Shown here: positions 9,005 to 17,026 of the stretch, piece after piece | Position numbering within the stretch: the stretch's first letter is position 1 | How the letters are laid out: the number at the start of each line of letters is the position of its first letter | Assembly: GCF_014196635.1 (NCBI RefSeq) | Contig: NZ_JACIEB010000001.1 | Location: 186,001-250,000, forward strand | Source of the DNA: Sphingobium fontiphilum | Lineage (GTDB): Bacteria > Pseudomonadota > Alphaproteobacteria > Sphingomonadales > Sphingomonadaceae | DNA length: 64,000 nucleotides | Direction: 5' to 3' | The notes under the pieces: generated by a model | Told to the model about the DNA's origin: nothing | What the model saw: only the letters and a program-made list of their open reading frames with translations | Databases searched by the model: none | Position numbers and translations under genes: made by a program

Positions 9005-10800
9005 CAGCGGCTCCACGGCAGAAGTTGAGCGGTAAAGGACAGGAGCAGACGCCAGTCGCCCCGATCATGCCCCGCGACATTGCGCAGCGGGGTGGCGAGC
9101 GTCAGGTCGAACCGGCCGATCCGCCCCCATTGGCCGCGCACGCCTGCGCCGGTCGAATAAAGGCGGCTGTCGGGCGAATCATGGTTCCACACCCACATGG
9201 CGTCGAAAAAGGCGAAAGGTTCAATCGCCAAATCGCGCTCGCCGCGCGGCTGGAGCGATCCGTAACGCAGTTCATAGCTGTAGCCGACGGCGCTGTCGCC
9301 GATCAGCGAACCGGGGTCATAGCCGCGCCCGACCGTATAATTTCCCGCGCTCGCCTCTTCAAAGCTGAGCAGCGGGTCGGGGCTATATTGCGCGCGCGGG
9401 GCGATGCTGATGGTCAGCCTGGGGAAAGGGCGGAACTGGGCATTGCCGCCCGCGCGCAACACGAAGGCGCTGGGGTCGCCGGTGATCCGGCTGGGTGGAA
9501 CGTCGGGCGGCAGGCATCCGGCGAATATCGGGGCGGGGCCGCAACCGTCGCTCGCGCCCAGACCCGACAGGCCATGGCGCGCCTCGACATAGCCGCCGAT
9601 CCGCCAGCGTGGCGCGGCGGCGGAATAACCGTCGATGCTCGCGAGACTGCCGGGGTCGATCAGGTCCGCCTCCGCCCGCGCGAACAGCACGCGCAGCCGG
9701 TCGCTGGTCAGCGGCACGCCCAGCGCCTTCACATCCTGATCGACAAAGTCGATGCCGCCCGACAACAGCAGGCTGGTCGTCTGGCGCCGGATCAGTGGAT
9801 AGCTGAGCCCGGCGGTCAGGATCATCGTTTCAGACTTCAGGCCGCCGTTCAGAACGTCCGGGCGGCTCCATGCATAGCTGAAATCGACATTGCCGCGCAG
9901 GCCGCTGACGCCCAGCGCCATGCTGTGTCCGGCCTGAAGCACCGTCTGCTCGCGCGTGTCGAAGGTGTTGAACAGGGCCAGTGTCGTGCTGTCGCCCGCG
10001 CCGGTCAGGTCGTTGATCTGCGCGCGCAGCAGGCCGCCGAACCGGCCGACATTATGCGATCCCCAATTCTGGACATTGGCGTCGACGCGCAATTGCTGGC
10101 GCGACACCTGAACCAGTCCGATCACCTCGCCCGGCGCTGTGCCTGCAGGACGCAGCGTCAACCGCACATCATAGCCTGGCAGGTCGCGGGCAAGGAGCAG
10201 GGTGCGTTCCGCCTCCCGCATATTGAACAGCGGTTCGTCCTTCAACTTTTGGAGCAGGGCGGCGATCAGCTTTTCGCTATGGCCCGCGTCGCCGCGCACT
10301 TCAATGCCGACGAGCTTGGCCACCAATATGTCGAAATCGATCGTGCCGCCCTTTTCGATGCGCTGGGGCGGGAGCTGAACGGCGGCCAGATAGCCCATGG
10401 CGCGCAGGGCGGTCGCGGCGCGATCGCGAATGGCGCACAGGGTTGCGACCGGCACATCGCGCCCCGCCTGATCGGACCAACTGTCGCGCAGCGCCTCCGC
10501 CGAGATCGGGCCAAGCCCGTTGAAGTGGACATCGGCAAAGTTGACCACGACATTGGCCTGCGAAGGATCCGCCAGCGGGCATGGCGCGCGTTCTATGTCG
10601 CCGTCAACGGTCAGACGGCTTGGCCCCGGTTGCGTGGGGGCGAGGCGCTGGTCAGGGCGCAGCTCCTCACGGGTCGGGGCGCCGGACGCCGCCTGCTGCG
10701 CCATGGCCGGGGTCGCGAGCATGGCCGCGCCCGCCATTGCCGACATCATGCCCGCTGCCGTCATAAGCTTGAACGTCACCCTCTGTTCCCCCGGTCGCAT
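9004..10800 (-). CDS. TpsB outer-membrane transporter (ShlB/FhaC/HecB family)
   Basis: The 598-residue Omp85-superfamily pore of two-partner secretion. A signal peptide ends near MLATPAMAQ (about residue 35). Two POTRA-like periplasmic segments follow at about residues 70-240; the second contains LPGYDVRLTLRP and EVIGLVQVS. A C-terminal beta-barrel carries VGRGYDPGS at about residue 485, equivalent to the VRGY motif of the L6 loop. The stop overlaps the TpsA start by four bases, so the two are translationally coupled, as usual for such pairs. The ATG at 10800 is used here; a GTG seven codons downstream, preceded by AGAGG, is an alternative start that would shorten the signal sequence. It is the fourth gene of the CHAT/CHASE2 operon. 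Confidence 0.93.
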   Translation of the reverse strand: MRPGEQRVTFKLMTAAGMMSAMAGAAMLATPAMAQQAASGAPTREELRPDQRLAPTQPGPSRLTVDGDIERAPCPLADPSQANVVVNFADVHFNGLGPISAEALRDSWSDQAGRDVPVATLCAIRDRAATALRAMGYLAAVQLPPQRIEKGGTIDFDILVAKLVGIEVRGDAGHSEKLIAALLQKLKDEPLFNMREAERTLLLARDLPGYDVRLTLRPAGTAPGEVIGLVQVSRQQLRVDANVQNWGSHNVGRFGGLLRAQINDLTGAGDSTTLALFNTFDTREQTVLQAGHSMALGVSGLRGNVDFSYAWSRPDVLNGGLKSETMILTAGLSYPLIRRQTTSLLLSGGIDFVDQDVKALGVPLTSDRLRVLFARAEADLIDPGSLASIDGYSAAAPRWRIGGYVEARHGLSGLGASDGCGPAPIFAGCLPPDVPPSRITGDPSAFVLRAGGNAQFRPFPRLTISIAPRAQYSPDPLLSFEEASAGNYTVGRGYDPGSLIGDSAVGYSYELRYGSLQPRGERDLAIEPFAFFDAMWVWNHDSPDSRLYSTGAGVRGQWGRIGRFDLTLATPLRNVAGHDRGDWRLLLSFTAQLLPWSR

Positions 10801-10975
10801 ACGATGCGGGACCGATGGGCGGGCCCCGATGCCAAATGATTGTCGGCGTCGCCGTCATTGAAGACGCGACCCTGTTTCATGTTGCGACCGGAAGGGCTCA
10901 TGTCGCTCACCCGCGAGCGACTGGCCTTTGACTTTCGGCCCATTATCAGGCTGTTGCGGGCGTGACAAGCGATGC

Positions 10976-11722
10976 TCATCCCGCTGGCGCCGGTTCGGGC
11001 TGGGCGGTGGTTTCGATCAGCAGGCTGAGCTGCGCCTCGCACTTGTTTTCGATCAGCAGCGCAGCAATGGCGTCCATATCTTCGGGCACCTGCGTCAACA
11101 GGCGGAAGCGCAGCGCAACGGGCTGGGACAGGCCAGCCCCCGACAGGCGATAATCGCCGCCTTCGCTGACCGGCAGGTCGATGGGCCAGGGTGCGGTCGA
11201 TTGTCCGGCGGCGAAGCTGATGGTCGCGCTGGCGGTTCCCTGGGTCACGGCATAGCTGGCCGCTGCGCTGCTGTCCGCGCGCCAGAGCTGAACAGCGGCG
11301 GGATCGGCCACGCAGAAGTCCGACGACTGGGCAATGTCGGCGAACCAGATGCTGGGGTTGCGCGGCCTGGCGTCCGCCGCGTCGCCGCGCACGGCCCCGG
11401 TGCGGGCGCGGCGCGTCTTTTGCGTGTCCATCAGCGAGGATAGCTGCGCCGGACGGATGGTGTCGGCGCTGGCCGTGGTGATGACCGGGAAGATGCCCGG
11501 CCCGCGCACGGTGCGGGTGCCGCGCGAATCCAGCAGCGTGACGATGTCGCCCTGTTTCAGCGTCAGGCGTGCGGTGTCGGCCAGCCTGGTGCCTGCGCGA
11601 TACTGGCCGGCGGACGGGCCGGAGGCGCGCACGATCATGCTTTGCGCTGACGCGGGCAGGGCGCTGGCCGACAGCGCGGCGGCCAGAAGGGCGGCTATGG
11701 TCTTAACCGGTGACATAGGCAT
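10976..11722 (-). CDS. Exported protein of unknown function in the TPS/CHAT operon
   Basis: A 248-residue protein not assigned to a family. A clear Sec signal peptide ([21 protein letters not shown]) leads into a basic, beta-rich N-terminal domain with GTRLADTARLTLKQGDIVTLLD and a following GTRTVRGPG stretch, reminiscent of FecR-like or SH3-like beta folds, though this is only a resemblance. A lower-complexity middle and a C-terminal domain follow, containing two cysteines (DFCVAD and ENKCEA) that could pair in the periplasm. The start is chosen at the ATG at 11722, which has AGGA 8 bases upstream; ATGs two codons either side are possible. It overlaps the end of the cyclase gene by 20 bases, which argues for co-translation. 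It may link the signalling genes to the secretion pair, but the sequence does not show how. Confidence 0.8.
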   Translation of the reverse strand: MPMSPVKTIAALLAAALSASALPASAQSMIVRASGPSAGQYRAGTRLADTARLTLKQGDIVTLLDSRGTRTVRGPGIFPVITTASADTIRPAQLSSLMDTQKTRRARTGAVRGDAADARPRNPSIWFADIAQSSDFCVADPAAVQLWRADSSAAASYAVTQGTASATISFAAGQSTAPWPIDLPVSEGGDYRLSGAGLSQPVALRFRLLTQVPEDMDAIAALLIENKCEAQLSLLIETTAQPEPAPAG

Positions 11723-13703
11723 TTCCATCTTCCTGAACGGTAACGCGGTGAAGCAGGTTGGCGAGCGGGGCGTCGTCCGGGCGCGCCGCGACCAGCGACT
11801 CCAGATCGGCGACCGCCGCTCTTTCGCCACGGTCTATCGCAGCCATGATCCGGATTAAGTGATCCCGGTCACTCGCCGGAAAATCCGGCGCGGGTTCGAA
11901 GATATCCACGGGTTGCGCCCGCCCGCGCAGCAGCACCCGGCCCATCGGCCGCCACCAGTCGAGACCGGATCGCTCCATCGCCTCGCGGCTCGCGATCATG
12001 CCGCTGTCGAGCGCCTTGTTCGCCGATTCGAGGCGGGAGGCGGTATTCATGCTGTCACCGAGGGCGGTATATTGAATGCGCCCCTTACCGCCGAAATTGC
12101 CGACGGTCGCCTCGCCATAGTGAAGCCCGACGCGGGTCTTGCCGATCGGTGGCGCGTCGGGGGGAAGGTCGTTGGCGGCAGCGGACCGAAAATCCTCCCC
12201 CGCGCGATACATGGCGTAACCGGCGCGCGCGGCATTGGCGCCATCGTCCGCGTGCGCGATGGGCGCGCCCCAGAAGGCGACGACGGCATCGCCCACAAAT
12301 TTGTCGATGGTGCCGCCATGGTCGAGCACGATGTCGCTCATGCAGTCGAGATAGCGGTTGATGATCTGCGCCACTTGTCCGGGCGGGATGGCGTGGCTGA
12401 GGCGCGTAAAGCCCTCAAGATCGGTGAAGACGACGAAAATGTTCCGGTTTTCGCCATGCAGGGCAAGCCGCTCCGGTTCGGCCAATATCTGCGCGGCGAT
12501 GTCGCGGGGCAGATATTTGCCGAGCGCCGACTGCGCGAAGCGGCGCTGTTCCGACCCGACCGCCCGCGCCGCCGCGCCGGTGACGCCAAAGGCAAGGCCC
12601 CAGCCGACAATCCAGCCGATGGCGGGCAGGCCCAGCGTGTCCCATCCGCGCGCCTGCAACCAGAAGGGAAGCGCGCCGAACAGTGCGGCCTGGACGGCGA
12701 GCAGCGGCGCAAGTTGCCACCAGCGCAGGTCCGCCAGGCTGGTCAGCATCGCCATGCCCACGACCAGCGACGCGATGATCCACAGCAGCCAGCCGGGGAG
12801 ATGGGGCATCCACGCGCCGTCCAGCGACTGGGCGAGCATGGTCGCGTGGACCTCCAGCCCGATCATGGTCGCGCCGCTATAGGCGCTCATTGGCGTATCG
12901 AAGCGGTCGATATCGACAATGTCGCCGCCGATCAGCACATGACGACCGCGAAATTGCGCCGCGAACATCGGTGCGAGCTCGGGATCGGCGAGCATGTCGA
13001 TGGGATAGGAGGCAAAGACCGGCCGGTCGGGTGCCGCCGAATCGCGATAACGGATCGCTCCCTGATAGTCGGCGAAGGCGGTCGCGCCGCCCATCGCCAG
13101 CGCCATCATCGGCGGTAGGCCGGGCGAGCGCGGAGGCCAGCGGCGCATGACATTGTCGGGGTCCGCCTCCAGCCGGATGCTGGCGGGCTTCACATGGTCG
13201 CTTTTCACCCGGCGCAGGAAATCTTCGAGAAATTGTTGCTGCGCCCAGTGGATCTGGTCTGCATTGGCACCGGTCTCGGCATGGCCGATCCATGTGGGCG
13301 TTCGCATCGCGCGCAGCCGGGCGACAAGCTCCGCATCCTCATCCTGAGGCTGGTCGAACAATATGTCGATGCCGATGGAGGCCGCGCCCATGGTGTCGAG
13401 CGCGGCGAGCGCGCGCGCCAGAATCGCCCGGTCGAGCGGCGATCGTTTGCGCGTCGCGATCAGCGTATCGTCGGTATAGACGACCAGCGCGATCCGATCA
13501 TCCTGATCGACATGGGGCAACAAAGCCTTGGCGCGGAAATCATGCAGTCCCGCTTCCGCATCGTCGAGGACCGGCAGCGTCCAGCTGGTCCGCGCGATCA
13601 GCAGCGCGGCGACCAGCAACAGCGCGGTCAACGCCAACCGCCAGTGACCAGCGTCGCGAATGATGCGCCGTGCCTGTCTGGGCCAGAGTTTGGGACCGAT
13701 CAC
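11703..13703 (-). CDS. CHASE2-domain adenylate/guanylate cyclase
   Basis: A 666-residue membrane sensor cyclase. A first transmembrane segment (LALTALLLVAALLIA, about residues 23-38) precedes an extracytoplasmic CHASE2 domain (about 45-300, with IALVVYTDD and IGIDILFD). Two or three further helices (about 305-385) lead to a cytoplasmic class III nucleotide cyclase domain (about 425-620). The catalytic signature is present: VVFTDLEGFTRLSH with the first metal aspartate, KFVGDAVVAFWG with the second, and later YTALGDSMNTASRLE with Asn and Arg of the transition-state motif. It should therefore be an active cAMP or cGMP synthase whose output depends on a periplasmic signal. It starts 7 bases after the CHAT gene stop and overlaps the next gene by 20 bases. 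Confidence 0.93.
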   Translation of the reverse strand: MIGPKLWPRQARRIIRDAGHWRLALTALLLVAALLIARTSWTLPVLDDAEAGLHDFRAKALLPHVDQDDRIALVVYTDDTLIATRKRSPLDRAILARALAALDTMGAASIGIDILFDQPQDEDAELVARLRAMRTPTWIGHAETGANADQIHWAQQQFLEDFLRRVKSDHVKPASIRLEADPDNVMRRWPPRSPGLPPMMALAMGGATAFADYQGAIRYRDSAAPDRPVFASYPIDMLADPELAPMFAAQFRGRHVLIGGDIVDIDRFDTPMSAYSGATMIGLEVHATMLAQSLDGAWMPHLPGWLLWIIASLVVGMAMLTSLADLRWWQLAPLLAVQAALFGALPFWLQARGWDTLGLPAIGWIVGWGLAFGVTGAAARAVGSEQRRFAQSALGKYLPRDIAAQILAEPERLALHGENRNIFVVFTDLEGFTRLSHAIPPGQVAQIINRYLDCMSDIVLDHGGTIDKFVGDAVVAFWGAPIAHADDGANAARAGYAMYRAGEDFRSAAANDLPPDAPPIGKTRVGLHYGEATVGNFGGKGRIQYTALGDSMNTASRLESANKALDSGMIASREAMERSGLDWWRPMGRVLLRGRAQPVDIFEPAPDFPASDRDHLIRIMAAIDRGERAAVADLESLVAARPDDAPLANLLHRVTVQEDGNAYVTG

Positions 13704-13710
13704 CCTCGTC

Positions 13711-16700
13711 TCACCGCGAAAGGATCAGCGGGCGCGCGCCATCGCCGATCAGGGCGAAGCCCGACCAGTAGAAGGGGTGGGAGGTTTCGGCGGAGTCCAT
13801 CAGCTCGAGCTGGGCGAGGCGCAGCGCTTCCCCGACGGGTTCGCCGGGGGCGATGGAGAACAGGCCGGACATGAGCCGCTCGGTCGCCCGGAATTCGTCC
13901 GGAGCAGGCCAGTGGCTGGCGATGACGGAGCGGCCGCCCGCGCCGATGAAGGCGCGCACCAGCCCGTCGAGCGCGCTGCCCCCGCCCCGAAGGCCGGCCG
14001 CGCGGCTCGCCTGCACGCTGGCCGCGCCGGCCGTGTCGCAGGCCGAGAGGATCACCATGTCCGCGTCCAGCTTCAGGTCGAAAATCTCGCCAAATTCCAG
14101 CAGTCCGTTGGACTGGCCGCCGCCGGAGAAGGATGTGACGAGGGCCGGGCGGGCGGGGCATTGGGGCTTGGGGGGCGTGACCAGACCGTGGGTGGCGAAA
14201 TGCAGGATGCGGAAGCTGTCCAGATCGTCGCGGGCGAAGAGCCCGGCGTCGGTAAAGGCGCTTCCGGTCAGGATTTCGCTGCGCGATGCCGGGAAAGCCG
14301 ATGCTGCCTGACGCAATTCTGAGGCGGAAATCGGGTGGTTCCACTGGTCGCCGGGCCAGCCGCAATCGCCGCCGGGCTGGGCCGCGCCAACGGGGATACG
14401 GGCTGGCGGGGCGAGCAGCAGGCGGGCATTTTCGCCCAAGCCCAGATAGGCCTTTGTCGCCCCAGACGGCGCCGCGGCGCGGCTGTCGGCAAAGGCGCGG
14501 GCCGACAGGGCGGTGCTGACCATGTGATCCCGGCCCAGCCAGGCGATGCCGCGAAAATCGAAGGGATCGGATTGGGGGTTGGCCGTGCGCGCCAGATAGG
14601 CGTCGACGCCTGACTGCTGCGTGATCAGCAGGTTGACGGGCAGGCTGAGCATCGCGCCATCGGGCTCGAAAATCAGGTGCCGGGTCTGCGTCAGCCGCGC
14701 TTCGACCGGGCCGAATATGTCCAGGAACAGCGCGCGGGCGATGGCGACATCCAGCGGATAGGTGGTCTGAACGCCATTTTCGTTGGTCGAGATGGTTGCG
14801 CGCAGCGCGGCGACCTTTGCGGCCAGTGCGGTCGCGCTGATGGGAAGCCGATAACCGGTGGCCTCTGTCCCGTCGACCCAGACGGCGAAAAGCGTATCGC
14901 CTACCTGCGCCAGCTTGAAATAGGCTTCGCCCGGATGAAGCGTGGCGCGCAGGTCAGTCAGGGTGAGCGCATCGCGATTGACGGCGCGATATTGAGGGTA
15001 GGCGGCCAAGCCCGCCAGGGTGCGGGTTTGGGCGACGGCAAGGTCCGACAGCACAGCGCGCGCGGCTGCGGCTTGCGGCGAGTCGGGGCCTTCGCTTTCC
15101 GTCCATTGCGCAATTTCGACGCGTTTGCGCTCCAAGTCGCGGGTCAGCGATACTGAACGCCGGAAAAGGCGCGATCCTTCGCCCGATCCGGCCGAAAAGC
15201 CGCGCGCCAATTGCTCCAGAGTCTCGGCCGCGCCGGGGCGCACCAGCGTCTGCGTCGCCAGAAACAGGTCATCGGCCAGTTCAGGGCGTTTCGCCAGTCG
15301 CTCGGTCAGCAGCGTGAAATAGGGCTGTATCTGATTGGAAATGCCGGTCAGCGAGGCGCGGTTGTCGTTGGTTGACCGGATGACGGTGCGATAGAGGTCG
15401 ATTGCTTCATCGCCCCGGCCGTTGCGCGCCAGAAAGGACCCCAGCCGGGCGCGGGCGCCGTTCATCGCCATGGTTTCGGGGTAACGGGCCTCGAGCAGGG
15501 CCAGAACCGACCGCAATGTGGATTCAGCCCCTTTGCCATTGCCCTGCGCCTCCTGCGCCAGGGCCATTTCCCCCAAAATCTGGGTCCGCAGCCGGGTGAT
15601 GGACACGACATTGCCTGCGCGGATAGACAACGCCGCCGCCGTCGCCTGATCCAGCCGGGCCATCGCTGCGCGAGCGTCGCCGCTCAACCGAGCGATGGTG
15701 CCCCGCATCTGCAACGCCTGGGCGTCCAGAATTGCGGCGCGCTCCTCGCTGGTCAGGCGGGCGGCGTCCGCCCGACCCAGCGCCCGGTCGAGCGGCAGCG
15801 CGGCGTTCATGTCATTGGCGGTCCGGGCGCTGATGACGACATCGCCATCGCTGAGCGCCGGGGGCGCGTAATCAGGCAGCGGGGCATCGAGAAGGGATAA
15901 GGCTTCAGCGAGGGCGCCCCGGTTGATGGCATGCAGCGCCATCAGGTTGCGGCGCAGGCGCAGTTGGACGCCGTCGGCGATCGGAATCGCCTTTGCCTGC
16001 GCAAAAATGGCGTCGGCCTGTTCAAATTCACCCAGGTTCGACAATTGCAGCGCCCTGTTGACGGCATATTCATGCGCCTGCGCGGCGCGCAGGGCGGGAT
16101 TTGTCGCCGCTTCATCCCGCTGTTCCAGCCGGTCTGCCAGCGTGTCGAAATAGGCGGCGGCTTCGGCATAGGCGCCCGATGCGTTGCGGCGATAGGCTTC
16201 GCCCAATGCCGCTTGCGGGTCCATGACGTCGGCCTGTAACCGGGCAAAGGCCGCAGCATCGCTGCCGCCGAGGCTGGCGATGGCGACGGGTTCGTCGATC
16301 AGTTGGTCCAGCGCGACGCTTCGCAGCCCGATGGTCAGCGCGCTGTCGTAGGCGGCAAAGCCCTGTGCGACATAAGCGGTGCGGCCGATGCGCGCGATGA
16401 TGACGCGATAAGCGGGACTGGCCTGTCCGGGCTGGCAATCGTGGGTCGTGGCGGTCCCGACATCGGGCAGAGTGATTGAAGGTTCGCCTGTGCAGGGTCC
16501 GGCATCGGGGCGGTCAGGGGCGATTCTGGCGAGCAGGACATCATCCTGCCCCGCATCGCGCAGGGCATAAAGCCGACCAACCGGACGGGTCGAATCGCGG
16601 CAGACAATTGACCAGCTGCGATCAAATATGCTGTGCAACGCTTTCCCGCCCAGACCGGCTTGGGCCTGACACATGCCGCCTTGCCCATTGCCGACCGGGA

Positions 16701-16809
16701 AGCTGTCGCCCATCCGGGGATGTAGCGCGGTTGAGGCGGTCTTCGCCCGCGTCGATCCGTCGAAAAGCAATAAAGCCAAGAAAAGTGCAGCAGGCCAAGT
16801 GAGGCGCAC
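13711..16809 (-). CDS. Secreted TPR-CHAT protein (caspase-like peptidase fold), first gene of the TPS operon
   Basis: A 1,032-residue protein with alpha-helical TPR-type repeats in the middle (about residues 200-560) and a C-terminal CHAT domain (about 690-1032), a caspase-like cysteine peptidase fold. The expected dyad is visible: His in LHFATHGL near residue 870 and Cys in VILSACDTAGA near residue 920, with IASHWP downstream, so it could be catalytic. The start is chosen at the GTG at 16809: it has GGGAG 8 bases upstream and exposes a signal peptide (RLTWPAALFLALLLFDGSTRA). A longer GTG start at 16872 has no ribosome site and would bury the signal. If exported, it works in the periplasm or at the surface, unlike cytoplasmic CHAT effectors. 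The stop lies 7 bases before the cyclase start. Confidence 0.88.
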   Translation of the reverse strand: MRLTWPAALFLALLLFDGSTRAKTASTALHPRMGDSFPVGNGQGGMCQAQAGLGGKALHSIFDRSWSIVCRDSTRPVGRLYALRDAGQDDVLLARIAPDRPDAGPCTGEPSITLPDVGTATTHDCQPGQASPAYRVIIARIGRTAYVAQGFAAYDSALTIGLRSVALDQLIDEPVAIASLGGSDAAAFARLQADVMDPQAALGEAYRRNASGAYAEAAAYFDTLADRLEQRDEAATNPALRAAQAHEYAVNRALQLSNLGEFEQADAIFAQAKAIPIADGVQLRLRRNLMALHAINRGALAEALSLLDAPLPDYAPPALSDGDVVISARTANDMNAALPLDRALGRADAARLTSEERAAILDAQALQMRGTIARLSGDARAAMARLDQATAAALSIRAGNVVSITRLRTQILGEMALAQEAQGNGKGAESTLRSVLALLEARYPETMAMNGARARLGSFLARNGRGDEAIDLYRTVIRSTNDNRASLTGISNQIQPYFTLLTERLAKRPELADDLFLATQTLVRPGAAETLEQLARGFSAGSGEGSRLFRRSVSLTRDLERKRVEIAQWTESEGPDSPQAAAARAVLSDLAVAQTRTLAGLAAYPQYRAVNRDALTLTDLRATLHPGEAYFKLAQVGDTLFAVWVDGTEATGYRLPISATALAAKVAALRATISTNENGVQTTYPLDVAIARALFLDIFGPVEARLTQTRHLIFEPDGAMLSLPVNLLITQQSGVDAYLARTANPQSDPFDFRGIAWLGRDHMVSTALSARAFADSRAAAPSGATKAYLGLGENARLLLAPPARIPVGAAQPGGDCGWPGDQWNHPISASELRQAASAFPASRSEILTGSAFTDAGLFARDDLDSFRILHFATHGLVTPPKPQCPARPALVTSFSGGGQSNGLLEFGEIFDLKLDADMVILSACDTAGAASVQASRAAGLRGGGSALDGLVRAFIGAGGRSVIASHWPAPDEFRATERLMSGLFSIAPGEPVGEALRLAQLELMDSAETSHPFYWSGFALIGDGARPLILSR

Positions 16810-16894
16810 GTCAAAAACTCCCGACCGGAAAAGCAGGGCCTTTCCGATTTCCGTTAATGGATTGAGCGACACCGTTTTATTGAACTACTACTCC

Positions 16895-16930
16895 TTTATG
16901 ACGGTTGGACGCATCGCTGCAAGAGCGATG
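16895..16930 (-). promoter_or_regulatory. Possible promoter and operator palindrome of the CHAT/TPS operon
   Basis: The 217-base gap between the divergent CHAT and flavoprotein genes contains a perfect 7-base inverted repeat (CATCGCT, 5 bases, AGCGATG) at 16912-16930. On the minus strand TTGCAG (16922-16917) and CATAAA (16900-16895), 16 bases apart, could be -35 and -10 elements, with the palindrome overlapping the -35. This would suit a repressor or other dimeric regulator. The promoter match is weak (3/6 and 4/6), so it is a candidate only. Confidence 0.35.
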
Positions 16931-17026
16931 GTTGCAATAGCGCCCATAGCTCGTTGGGCATGTTGCGGAAAAAGCCGATCTTCTTCGTCTGGATAGTCTG
17001 AGCATTACCAAAGGGAGCATGGATTT

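Noticed and set aside
4751..10839. Long open frames on the plus strand opposite the TpsA/TpsB genes (for example 4751-5878, 6110-7084, 7511-8644, 8899-10839)
   Set aside because: They arise from the GC-rich, repeat-rich TpsA/TpsB coding strand; their Ala/Arg/Gly-rich translations show no family features, and the minus-strand genes are clear.
16810..16872. Upstream GTG start extending the CHAT protein by 21 residues
   Set aside because: It has no ribosome site and would bury a good signal peptide that begins at the GTG at 16809.
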